This document shows positions 1-7,094 of a stretch of 64,000 nt of DNA, piece after piece. Position 1 is the stretch's first letter. Each line of letters begins with the position of its first letter. The notes under the pieces are model-generated. The model made no database searches. It was not told the origin of the DNA and was given only the letters and a program-made list of their open reading frames with translations. This stretch comes from Pedobacter africanus (lineage in GTDB: Bacteria; Bacteroidota; Bacteroidia; Sphingobacteriales; Sphingobacteriaceae), in the NCBI RefSeq assembly GCF_900176535.1, contig NZ_FWXT01000003.1, positions 124,001 through 188,000 of the forward strand, read 5' to 3'. A program made the position numbers and the translations under genes.

Positions 1-873
1 AAATTTACGCATTTGAGCAAACTTTACTGGCCGGAAGATAAGGTGAGCAAACGCGATATGTTTAATTATTATTACCAGGTAGCTGGCTACATTTTGCCCT
101 ACCTGAAAGACCGGCCGATGTCCTTGAACCGATTTCCGGGCGGTATACATTCCAAAGGTTTTTACCAGAAAGATGTGAAAGGTAAGGCTCCGGACTGGGC
201 AGAGACTTTTCCTTACACCACAGGCGATGGGGAGGAAAAGGAGTATTTGCTGGGAAATAATGAAGCTGCTTTGCTTTGGATGGCCTCTTTAGGTTGTATT
301 GAAATGAACCCCTGGTTTTCAAGAAGACAATCTCCCGACAACCCGGATTATTGCGTGATAGACCTTGACCCCGACAAGAACACCTTTGACCAGGTTATTG
401 AAGTGGCCAGGATGGTAAAGGAGGTGCTTGACCAGATGGGCGTACCTTGTTATGTCAAGACTTCCGGATCAACAGGTATGCATGTGTATATCCCCCTGGG
501 TGCTAAATACACTTACGACCAGTCGCAGATGTTTGCTAAAATTATTGTGAACCTGGTACACCAGCAGGTGCCGGAGTTTACCAGCCTGGAAAGAATGGTG
601 GATAGCCGTAAGGGGAAGATGTACCTGGATTTTCTGCAGAACAGGCCTGGCGCTACTATTGCAGGGCCATATTCTTTACGCCCTAAGCCGGGCGCTACGG
701 TATCTATGCCGCTGGACTGGGACGAAGTAAAGCCCGGGATGAAAATGATGGACTTTACAATTTTTAATGCGCTGGACCGGCTTAAAGAAACAGGCGATCT
801 TTTTAAAGGGGTGCTGGGCAAAGGCATTGACCTTACCAAGGCGATCAATAAGGCCAAAGCCGTGTTTGGGTGA
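1..873 (+). CDS. ligD: DNA ligase D, C-terminal polymerase domain (5' partial)
   Basis: This is the 3' end of ligD, the ATP-dependent ligase/polymerase that works with Ku in bacterial non-homologous end joining. The reading frame is open from base 1, so the gene starts outside the window; a TTG at 13 is internal. The visible 290 residues are the primase-polymerase domain: the opening LSKLYWPED, a FYQKD segment, the catalytic metal-binding motif DLDPD (D121 and D123 counted from base 1), SGSTGMHVYIPL and a C-terminal RPGATIAGPYSLRP block. The polymerase domain sits at the protein's C-terminus, so ligase and phosphoesterase domains are expected upstream. ku lies at 54309, on the same strand but about 53 kb away. 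Confidence 0.95.
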   Translation, partial: KFTHLSKLYWPEDKVSKRDMFNYYYQVAGYILPYLKDRPMSLNRFPGGIHSKGFYQKDVKGKAPDWAETFPYTTGDGEEKEYLLGNNEAALLWMASLGCIEMNPWFSRRQSPDNPDYCVIDLDPDKNTFDQVIEVARMVKEVLDQMGVPCYVKTSGSTGMHVYIPLGAKYTYDQSQMFAKIIVNLVHQQVPEFTSLERMVDSRKGKMYLDFLQNRPGATIAGPYSLRPKPGATVSMPLDWDEVKPGMKMMDFTIFNALDRLKETGDLFKGVLGKGIDLTKAINKAKAVFG

Positions 874-942
874 CCTACAAAGCGCTATTGATTTTTAGAA
901 GCGAGATAAAAAAGAGTAGATTTAAGCCTCAATTTATCCGAT

Positions 943-2271
943 ATGGCAAAACATTTTACGCCTACTGATCTTGCAGCTTTTGTGTACGCTGAGTTACAGC
1001 GCTCGAAAATAAAGGAAGAAAAACCCAGCGAGGCTATTTTAAAGGAGTTGTTTAATACTTTATATTATACCAGCCTGCAAACAGAAGAGGGGCAGTACAT
1101 CAAAGTTACCGTTACCTTATTGGATCATCGATCTATAGAAAGAGATGAACCGGTACAGCACGATAACTGGAATTTCTTTGCTTTTGAGCAGCCGATAGAA
1201 TTTTCTATAAAAAATCTGGTTAAGCTCTCTAAAGCTGCAGACCCCTGGAGTTCTACGCTGTCTGTTCATTATGATGAAAATCATAAGCTTTTTATTTATG
1301 GAATGATTGACCAGACCTATCATTACCAGAGTTACCTGAATTATGAACAGGACGATAAACCACCTTATCCGGGTATAATTCAGACCATGATCAATGGTAT
1401 CGGGATCCTAAATGTAATGCTGGATTATCATCCGGTAGCCACGCTGAACCAGAATTCCCTGGTTAAATTATATCCGAATGTGTTTGAATATGGGCCGGTT
1501 TCAGATTTCATCCGAAAGAAAACGATATACAGTAAATCTTTTATTGAAAAGAAAGTAGGGCATGACCTAAGTGCTGATGATGCGGCTGTATACAATGACA
1601 TCATATTTGAGTATGTGATCCAGTCCATTAGCCGGATTTTGCTTAAAATAAAAACTTACCATCATGGGGGCGCGATATTGATAACAAAAGATTTTGTAAG
1701 CGATCTGACTACCAAATACCAATTGGAATATAACCGGATTGAATCGGCAATTTTACATATTCTGACCAGTGTAACGGATAACGATTTGCTGTTGGACGAG
1801 ATCAAAATGTATAAACGGAAGAAACGCGACATTCCTTCAGTGCTCCACGACGAGTTTAATGAGAACGCACTGGAAATTGAAGACAGCTATAATGAGCTGA
1901 TTGGTGCTGTACGCTTTGTATCTTCTTTAAGCTGTGTAGATGGTTTGGTAGTTTTGTCGCCTCATTTAAATGTGCATGGATTTGGAGCAGTTATCAATGA
2001 GAAAGAATTGCCACCTTACGTTTTCCTGAACAGATCCTCCAAACTTTCAGTGAACAAGGTGAGGATAGACCCAAAGCATTTCGGCACAAGGCACCAGTCG
2101 ATGTTTTCTTATTGCTATAAACATCCTGAAAGCCTTGGTTTTGTGGTGTCACAGGATGGAGAAATCAGGGCGATCAAAAACGTAGGTGGCGAGGTGATGA
2201 TGTGGGAAAACATTAAAGTTTACCAATTTGAAAGAAGCAGCAAAATGCCCAAACTGCCGCCAAGGAAGTAA
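943..2271 (+). CDS. DACNV-type sensor protein with a degenerate DisA_N (diadenylate cyclase) domain
   Basis: A 442-residue soluble protein with no signal peptide or membrane segment. The first 300 or so residues resemble the predicted sensor region called DACNV. The last 120 resemble the DisA_N diadenylate cyclase fold: a VDGLVVL segment (D333-G334-L335) stands where cyclases have DGA, and FGTRHQS (G381-Q385) stands where they have GTRHRAA, followed by the usual LGFVVSQDGEI strand-turn-strand. Active cyclases need DGA and RHR; here these read DGL and RHQ. c-di-AMP synthesis may therefore be lost or changed, and the domain may only bind nucleotide. It follows ligD by 69 bp on the same strand, and the convergent MFS gene ends 15 bp beyond it. 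The family call comes from motif memory, not a search. Confidence 0.7.
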   Translation: MAKHFTPTDLAAFVYAELQRSKIKEEKPSEAILKELFNTLYYTSLQTEEGQYIKVTVTLLDHRSIERDEPVQHDNWNFFAFEQPIEFSIKNLVKLSKAADPWSSTLSVHYDENHKLFIYGMIDQTYHYQSYLNYEQDDKPPYPGIIQTMINGIGILNVMLDYHPVATLNQNSLVKLYPNVFEYGPVSDFIRKKTIYSKSFIEKKVGHDLSADDAAVYNDIIFEYVIQSISRILLKIKTYHHGGAILITKDFVSDLTTKYQLEYNRIESAILHILTSVTDNDLLLDEIKMYKRKKRDIPSVLHDEFNENALEIEDSYNELIGAVRFVSSLSCVDGLVVLSPHLNVHGFGAVINEKELPPYVFLNRSSKLSVNKVRIDPKHFGTRHQSMFSYCYKHPESLGFVVSQDGEIRAIKNVGGEVMMWENIKVYQFERSSKMPKLPPRK

Positions 2272-2286
2272 TGGGCATTACAGCAG

Positions 2287-3771
2287 CTATTCTTTAACGG
2301 ACCGTAAATTAGGCTTAAATAGATAAAAACTGAGGATGGCCAGTATCCAGACACCAGTTCCGCTGAATAGGGTGAGCAGTTCAAAACCATAGCTGAGTGC
2401 TGCCTGGCCCTCGTTGCCAAAGCCATTATTGCCTGCTGCTATTTTTTCGGCCAGCTCTTGGAGCTGGCTGGCATTGAAACTGCTTTCTAAAGTTGCTTTT
2501 AAATGTGTGGTAATACCTTTACTTAATACCAGCCCCATTAGAGCGATGTTGATTGCAAGTGTGATGAGCCTGGCACTCATGTCTATCCCGGATGCCATTC
2601 CTGCACGGTCAGCGCTAACCGATCCGGTGGTGGTATTGGTTACTGGCGTATTGCAGAAGCCCAGGCCAATGCCAGACAGAAGGGTCCCTGGAAGCATGCT
2701 CAGCCATCCTGGATGTTCAGCCCTGATGCCCAGCCACATGAATATAAAACCAAGGCCAATGCTGAATAAACCAAATGGAATAACAATGCCCGGTTGGTAT
2801 TTTAGTAACAGGCGTTCTGCCAAAGGCGGAACTACCAGCGTGGGTAGGGTGTAAGCCAGGAGAGCGGTTCCGGCGACCAGGCTACTGTAACCCAATACAC
2901 CCTGAAAATAAATTGGCAGGTAGATCATGAATGGCCAGAAGCAGAAATTCATACCTATAGAGCCAGTGATGGCACCTGAAAAGTTACGCACTTTGAAGAC
3001 GGTAAAATCAAACATAGGTTGTGGGAAAGTCTTTTCGGCATAAAGAAAGAGCAGGAAAGCAAATGCAGCGCATGTAAGAATAAGCAATGCAGTAGTACTG
3101 CCGAAGCCCAGTACCGGCCCCTGAATAATAAAATAGATCAATGCGAAAACAGCTAGCGATAATGAGATCATACCCCATACATCCAGGCGCTGGGCCTTGG
3201 TGTTTTTAGATTCTGATATACCTGCAAGCGCTAAACACAGGGTAAGTATACTCAATGGAAAATGAACCAGGAAAACCCATTCCCAACTGGAAAATGATAG
3301 GATCAGTCCACCGATAAGCGGGCCAAAACCGAGCCCTATCCCAAATATTATACCCCACATGGCAAAGGCCTTGCTGCGTTGAGGCCCTTCCTGAAACTGG
3401 TGAGAAAGAATGGCGATCTGACAAATAAGCATAATGCCACCGCCCAGTCCCTGGAGAAAGCGGCTAATGATGAGCAAAGGCATATTTGTAGCCAGACCGC
3501 AGAGCAGGGAGGTGATGCCGAAGAGCGATAGTCCGATTATAAATATCAGCTTCCGTCCGTAACGATCGGCCAGGGTTCCTGTGGCCATCAGTACTGTTGT
3601 GCAGGCAATGGTGTAAGCGTTCATGATCCATTGCACATCTGTGAAGCTGCCATGTAATAATTTTTCGAGGCTGGGCAGCAAAACAGGTACACTGGAAATT
3701 TCGAGCCCGAACATCAGCGATGAAAGGCAGATGGCGGCCAGGGTAAGGTTATTTTTCTTGTTGCTATGCAT
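2287..3771 (-). CDS. MFS drug exporter, DHA2 (14-helix) type
   Basis: A 494-residue inner-membrane proton antiporter of the EmrB/QacA branch of the major facilitator superfamily. It has the first-loop signature GTLADRYGRKL, the DHA2-like RFLQGLGGG segment, and about fourteen hydrophobic stretches along its length. It is divergently transcribed from the AraC regulator at 3858, with 86 bp between the starts, so the regulator probably controls it. A -7 box (TATTTTTG on the minus strand, plus-strand 3792-3799) lies upstream. The substrate is unknown; toxic lipophilic compounds are typical for the family. Confidence 0.88.
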   Translation of the reverse strand: MHSNKKNNLTLAAICLSSLMFGLEISSVPVLLPSLEKLLHGSFTDVQWIMNAYTIACTTVLMATGTLADRYGRKLIFIIGLSLFGITSLLCGLATNMPLLIISRFLQGLGGGIMLICQIAILSHQFQEGPQRSKAFAMWGIIFGIGLGFGPLIGGLILSFSSWEWVFLVHFPLSILTLCLALAGISESKNTKAQRLDVWGMISLSLAVFALIYFIIQGPVLGFGSTTALLILTCAAFAFLLFLYAEKTFPQPMFDFTVFKVRNFSGAITGSIGMNFCFWPFMIYLPIYFQGVLGYSSLVAGTALLAYTLPTLVVPPLAERLLLKYQPGIVIPFGLFSIGLGFIFMWLGIRAEHPGWLSMLPGTLLSGIGLGFCNTPVTNTTTGSVSADRAGMASGIDMSARLITLAINIALMGLVLSKGITTHLKATLESSFNASQLQELAEKIAAGNNGFGNEGQAALSYGFELLTLFSGTGVWILAILSFYLFKPNLRSVKE

Positions 3772-3791
3772 AGTGCTTATTTTTTTTATGA

Positions 3792-3853
3792 CAAAAATAG
3801 ACCGGTAAAAGTGCTTTTGTTCGGTTCATTTCTATTATAAAAAGGTATGTTTG
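3792..3853. promoter_or_regulatory. Divergent promoter region between MFS exporter and AraC regulator
   Basis: Two Bacteroidota -7 boxes (TAnnTTTG) face away from each other: TATTTTTG on the minus strand (3792-3799) for the exporter, and TATGTTTG on the plus strand (3846-3853) for the regulator. Neither has a good TTTG -33 box at 19-21 bp, which would fit activator-dependent promoters. The plus-strand box ends 4 bp before the ATG at 3858, so the regulator mRNA may be leaderless. Confidence 0.5.
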
Positions 3854-3857
3854 TATT

Positions 3858-4727
3858 ATGGTTAAACAGAATATACACCAGGCTGTAGAAGTAGCATACC
3901 TTAAAACAGACCATTGCCCGCTGAGCAACAGGCAGTATAGTTTTTTTGAAATGGTATACCTCATTTCGGGTAGGGGATTTGTGAACATCAACGGCAATAG
4001 AATGGCCTATCGAGATGGCAACCTTTTGCTGCTTACACCTAATGACCACCATCATTATGAAATAGTTGTAGAGACAGAGTTTCTGCTGATCCGTTTTAGC
4101 GACAGCTACATCAGGAACTATCCCTGGAAAAGTATTCATCACCTGGAGTGTTTGCTTTTCTATGCAACTAAATTATCAGGATGTGTAATGAGGTGCAAAG
4201 AGGACAGCCTTCTTGTAGAGAAGATTGTGGACTCACTGCTTTTTGGTATGAAGCTGGGTGGTGTTTACCAGCAGGACCTGGATATGAACCTGGTAAATGC
4301 CTTGATTGTTATAGCGGCCAGAAACATCGCTAAATTGCGGCCGGGAAATGTAAGAGATAATACGGATAAACGTATACTTGAGATCATTAATCATATTGAG
4401 CGCAATATTTTTATACCGGAACAGCTAACGGCTGCAGCTATTGGGGATACTTTTGGTATTTCGCAGACCTATCTGGGTGTTTACTTTAAAAAACAATGTG
4501 GAGAGACCCTGCAGCAATTTATAAGTGGCTACAGGATCAGATTGATTGAGTGGCGTTTAAAATTCAGTGATTTGAGAATCAATGAACTGGCTGATGAATT
4601 CGGGTTTGCAGACGGGAGCCATCTGAATAAGTTTTTTAAGAAACAAAAAGGAATCAGTTTATCAGGATATCGTCAGGCCCTGCCCCGACTTGATCCGGGA
4701 TCTATCAGGACCCCGAACCTGCATTAA
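3858..4727 (+). CDS. AraC-family transcriptional regulator
   Basis: A 289-residue regulator. An N-terminal cupin-like sensor half (residues about 10-100, ending with a run of acidic and aromatic residues) is followed by a C-terminal pair of helix-turn-helix motifs of the AraC/XylS type (about 185-280). The second HTH shows LADEFGFADGSHLNKFFKKQKG, matching the family signature in which a DxSHFxRxFKK-like segment precedes the final helices. It is divergent from the DHA2 exporter at 2287 and is likely its regulator. The ATG at 3858 is favoured because the cupin strands begin directly after it and the next methionine is 31 residues in. Confidence 0.85.
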   Translation: MVKQNIHQAVEVAYLKTDHCPLSNRQYSFFEMVYLISGRGFVNINGNRMAYRDGNLLLLTPNDHHHYEIVVETEFLLIRFSDSYIRNYPWKSIHHLECLLFYATKLSGCVMRCKEDSLLVEKIVDSLLFGMKLGGVYQQDLDMNLVNALIVIAARNIAKLRPGNVRDNTDKRILEIINHIERNIFIPEQLTAAAIGDTFGISQTYLGVYFKKQCGETLQQFISGYRIRLIEWRLKFSDLRINELADEFGFADGSHLNKFFKKQKGISLSGYRQALPRLDPGSIRTPNLH

Positions 4728-5230
4728 AACTACCCAAATAACTACTGTTACTAATCTCTCGCCTGTTTTCTGCTGCAAAAAGAGTTGTAAACTTTCTATG
4801 CGTTCGTTTAGTAACTCTGGCTGTAATGGCAGTTTATCTGCTCCCTGCCTTCGGGTAGCCCCGGCCAGCACATACCACCTGTTTGCAGTTCCCTACATAA
4901 AAGGAAAGTAAAAAACCGGTGCAAGTGTAGATATATATATATAACTTGGTAAAATACCTATAAAAGTTGCTTTTATGAGCGGAGTTGTTTGTGGTGAGTT
5001 TTTTATTTGTTGCCGGATTTTTACCACTGCCTTTGCACTGCCCGGCCTGCGCTCAGCCATGTGCTGCGTGTTTTAAGCATAGTTTGGACATGTTTAATCC
5101 ATCTGCAGATATAGCAATCATGCTTAAAACATATTCAATGTATGGAGAAAACAAGGTTTAACAGGCTGAGCATAGGAAGCCAGTAGCAAGGGGATAGGCT
5201 GGGCATGAAGTTTCGGCTACTCCTATTGGC
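4728..5230. other. Intergenic region without a recognisable gene, holding a nested inverted repeat
   Basis: 503 bp between two convergent genes. Short open frames here are not convincing: no start context, no family, odd composition. The structured part is an inverted repeat. A perfect 12-bp pair, TGTTTTAAGCAT (5069-5080) and its complement (5120-5131), is nested inside a second pair at 5046-5058 and 5164-5176 (11 of 13 match). A 10-bp palindrome, ATCTGCAGAT (5101-5110), lies in the central loop. A short AT run, ATATATATATA, lies near 4933-4943. It is not a classical terminator, because the loop is long and no T-run follows. Confidence 0.5.
5046..5176. repeat. Nested inverted repeat
   Basis: The outer arms 5046-5058 and 5164-5176 match at 11 of 13 positions. 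The inner arms 5069-5080 and 5120-5131 are perfect over 12 bp. The arms are spaced unequally, 10 nt on the left and 32 nt on the right. It could be a remnant of a small palindromic mobile element, a structured RNA, or a transcription-end region for the two convergent genes. Confidence 0.55.
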
Positions 5231-5782
5231 CTAGTCGATCTCGATATCAACATCTCCCGATTCTATATCCTCAGGTTTCCCTATGGTAACATTCAGTTGG
5301 AATTTACCGTCAGATATGGTTTTTGTTTCCGCAGGCCCGCTATCGGGATCAGTATTGTCTGTGCCAATGTGTATGATAAATAATTCTCCTTTGAACTGAA
5401 ATTCCCCTTTTATGGTTTTTTCATTAACAAACTCAGTAATTTTCACTTTGCCTTCAGTACCGATGAGACTTTGAGGCAGATCGGTGGAAGTATAAAGCCC
5501 CAGCAAGTCTTCTCCTTCAATTGTATATTCTCCGACCCCATGAAAATTGCCGATGGTAAGATTGATCTGTTCATCTTCGCTGACAATTCCGCTGATGTGC
5601 ATGATATTTAATTCCTTCACATATATTGCAAGGGCATTTTTACTTCCTTTGACCTCCTTGGCTGCACCATCAATTTTGAATGAAAGATTAGGAGTAATCC
5701 AGTCTAACACTGGTACCTTTTTACAAGAGCTGGTTACAGTAAGCACGAACAGCAACAGCGCATAAAAGCGGAATTGTTTCAT
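5231..5782 (-). CDS. Hypothetical lipoprotein
   Basis: A 183-residue putative lipoprotein. From the ATG at 5782 the protein begins MKQFRFYALLLFVLT and reaches TSSCKK, a lipobox-like site with Cys at residue 20, so it should be lipid-anchored. Upstream in-frame ATGs (up to 5857) would put 25 polar residues in front of this signal, so I reject them. The mature part is mostly beta-strand-like and ends in an acidic tail. It resembles small calycin-like or DUF6252-type lipoproteins of Bacteroidota, but I do not recognise it firmly. It has its own transcription unit, convergent with the AraC gene across 503 bp. Confidence 0.65.
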   Translation of the reverse strand: MKQFRFYALLLFVLTVTSSCKKVPVLDWITPNLSFKIDGAAKEVKGSKNALAIYVKELNIMHISGIVSEDEQINLTIGNFHGVGEYTIEGEDLLGLYTSTDLPQSLIGTEGKVKITEFVNEKTIKGEFQFKGELFIIHIGTDNTDPDSGPAETKTISDGKFQLNVTIGKPEDIESGDVDIEID

Positions 5783-5973
5783 TGACATTAGTTTAGATGG
5801 CGGAAGGTAAGAAAAATCAATGATTTTTTCTAATTTTTCATGATAGGGAAGATACATGGGAAGTCCAACTGAGCCATACCAGCCATAGATTTTTCATTCC
5901 AGGCAAAAAGTAAGATTATGCCAGGTTCCATAGTTAAAGATAAAAAAATAGCAACGGAATGAAAAGCAGTTTA

Positions 5974-6534
5974 TTACTCAAAAGACAAACTTATTTTATT
6001 GTAGCCCAGGCCTGTAAGCAGGGGCCGAAGGACGTTTAATGCATTTGCCCGGGTTTGCTGTAGGATATCAGACTTGCGGACTTCATCTGCAATTTGTTTT
6101 TCGGCAGTTTTGTACGCTGCATCAACAAGGTCAGCCTCCCTGAAAAATGCCATTTTAGTATCGTATACCCGGGAAGATTTATGGTCTATTTTGATGTAAC
6201 AGATTTCGGGTTGCGGCAATTGTATGTTTACAGAGTCATCATAGACCTTCACATGTTCAGCTTTAACCCTGGCAAGGTCTATACAGCCTACTGCATCGGC
6301 CTTTATAATGAGCAGCACACTTGCATCGGGTAGGAAAGGGGTTTTATTTTTATGCTCCAGCACATCACTGATGCGGTATTTTACCAACTCCAGTTTGCCC
6401 ATAGCTTCTACACGTTCCAATAGTAGCTGATGTTTGCTTTCAACAGTGGTTTTAAAACTGAACTTATCGGCAATTAACCAGCCTAGAAGTCCGATAATTG
6501 CAGCAATGATTAATAATTTCAACAATTTAAGCAT
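5974..6534 (-). CDS. DUF4230 family membrane-anchored protein
   Basis: A 186-residue protein with one N-terminal transmembrane helix (residues about 4-22, LKLLIIAAIIGLLGWLIA), followed by a soluble domain outside the cytoplasm. The domain has the DUF4230 pattern: LLIIKADAVGCIDLARV, then a strand ending VNIQLPQPEI, then a C-terminal amphipathic helix rich in K, E and A. Function is unknown in the family. A -7 box (TAACTTTG on the minus strand, plus-strand 6560-6567) lies 26 bp upstream, and a terminator for the next gene lies beyond it, so it is probably monocistronic. Confidence 0.75.
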   Translation of the reverse strand: MLKLLKLLIIAAIIGLLGWLIADKFSFKTTVESKHQLLLERVEAMGKLELVKYRISDVLEHKNKTPFLPDASVLLIIKADAVGCIDLARVKAEHVKVYDDSVNIQLPQPEICYIKIDHKSSRVYDTKMAFFREADLVDAAYKTAEKQIADEVRKSDILQQTRANALNVLRPLLTGLGYNKISLSFE

Positions 6535-6559
6535 AATTAAAGCTATCCAATTTACAGGC

Positions 6560-6567
6560 CAAAGTTA
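6560..6567 (-). promoter_or_regulatory. Putative -7 promoter box for the DUF4230 gene
   Basis: TAACTTTG on the minus strand fits the Bacteroidota -7 consensus TAnnTTTG. No good -33 TTTG is seen at the usual distance, so support is moderate. Confidence 0.4.
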
Positions 6568-6598
6568 TTTTGTCAGTAAATTGATACATGTTTAGCAC

Positions 6599-6629
6599 AA
6601 AAAAGAGCCGTACAATGTACAGCTCTTTT
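6599..6629 (-). terminator. Intrinsic terminator after the 11970-6644 operon
   Basis: An AAAAGAGC / GCTCTTTT stem (6601-6608 with 6622-6629) extends inward through GTAC/GTAC with one mismatch. Read on the minus strand, the hairpin runs into six T residues. It lies 15 bp past the stop of the 6644-7066 gene. Confidence 0.75.
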
Positions 6630-6643
6630 CCCGTAACAATGGC

Positions 6644-7066
6644 TTATTGAGGTGTAGCGCCCTTTTGCTCATTTTGCATAGGAGGAAGCTTTGGGGCTTC
6701 TGTTTTCTTTTGTTCTGGTTCGGGTGTTTTTCCATCACTTGGCATCTGGTTGCTCCCTGTTTTTGTTTTATTGGCCAAGGGGGCAATAGCTCTGGACTGC
6801 GCTCCTGCACCGCCAGAACCCGATCCCTGAGCTGTTTTTTGCAGGTACGCTTTGAAGTTGCCAGAAGTATATTGCAGCTCTTTGCTGTTATCTTCTGCCT
6901 GTTTTTTCTGTACAACAGGACCGGATTTGAGTCCGGGAGTTGTACCCTGAAGCAATTGTGCTTTGATGCTCTCGCCTGTTTTGAATTCCTGTGCCTTAGC
7001 GTTTGAACCAAGGATTATGATCAGGCCGACAAAGAGTAGTGTGCTGATATGCTGAATTGTTTTCAT
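6644..7066 (-). CDS. Small secreted low-complexity protein
   Basis: A 140-residue protein with a clear signal peptide (MKTIQHISTLLFVGLIIILGSNAKA, cut before QEF). The mature part is low-complexity, rich in Q, K, P, G and S, including a GSGSGGAGA linker and a Pro/Glu/Lys tail, with no predictable fold. It is the last gene of the minus-strand operon 11970-6644, 28 bp after the large collagen-like protein and followed by an intrinsic terminator. Function unknown; the context suggests an envelope or surface accessory. Confidence 0.6.
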   Translation of the reverse strand: MKTIQHISTLLFVGLIIILGSNAKAQEFKTGESIKAQLLQGTTPGLKSGPVVQKKQAEDNSKELQYTSGNFKAYLQKTAQGSGSGGAGAQSRAIAPLANKTKTGSNQMPSDGKTPEPEQKKTEAPKLPPMQNEQKGATPQ

Positions 7067-7094
7067 GTTGGTTTTTTAGCTGATGAATTTGATG

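Noticed and set aside
4662..4911. Open frames on both strands just after the AraC gene
   Set aside because: They overlap the AraC 3' end or the gene-free region, have no family pattern and no start context. A degraded gene cannot be excluded but cannot be shown.
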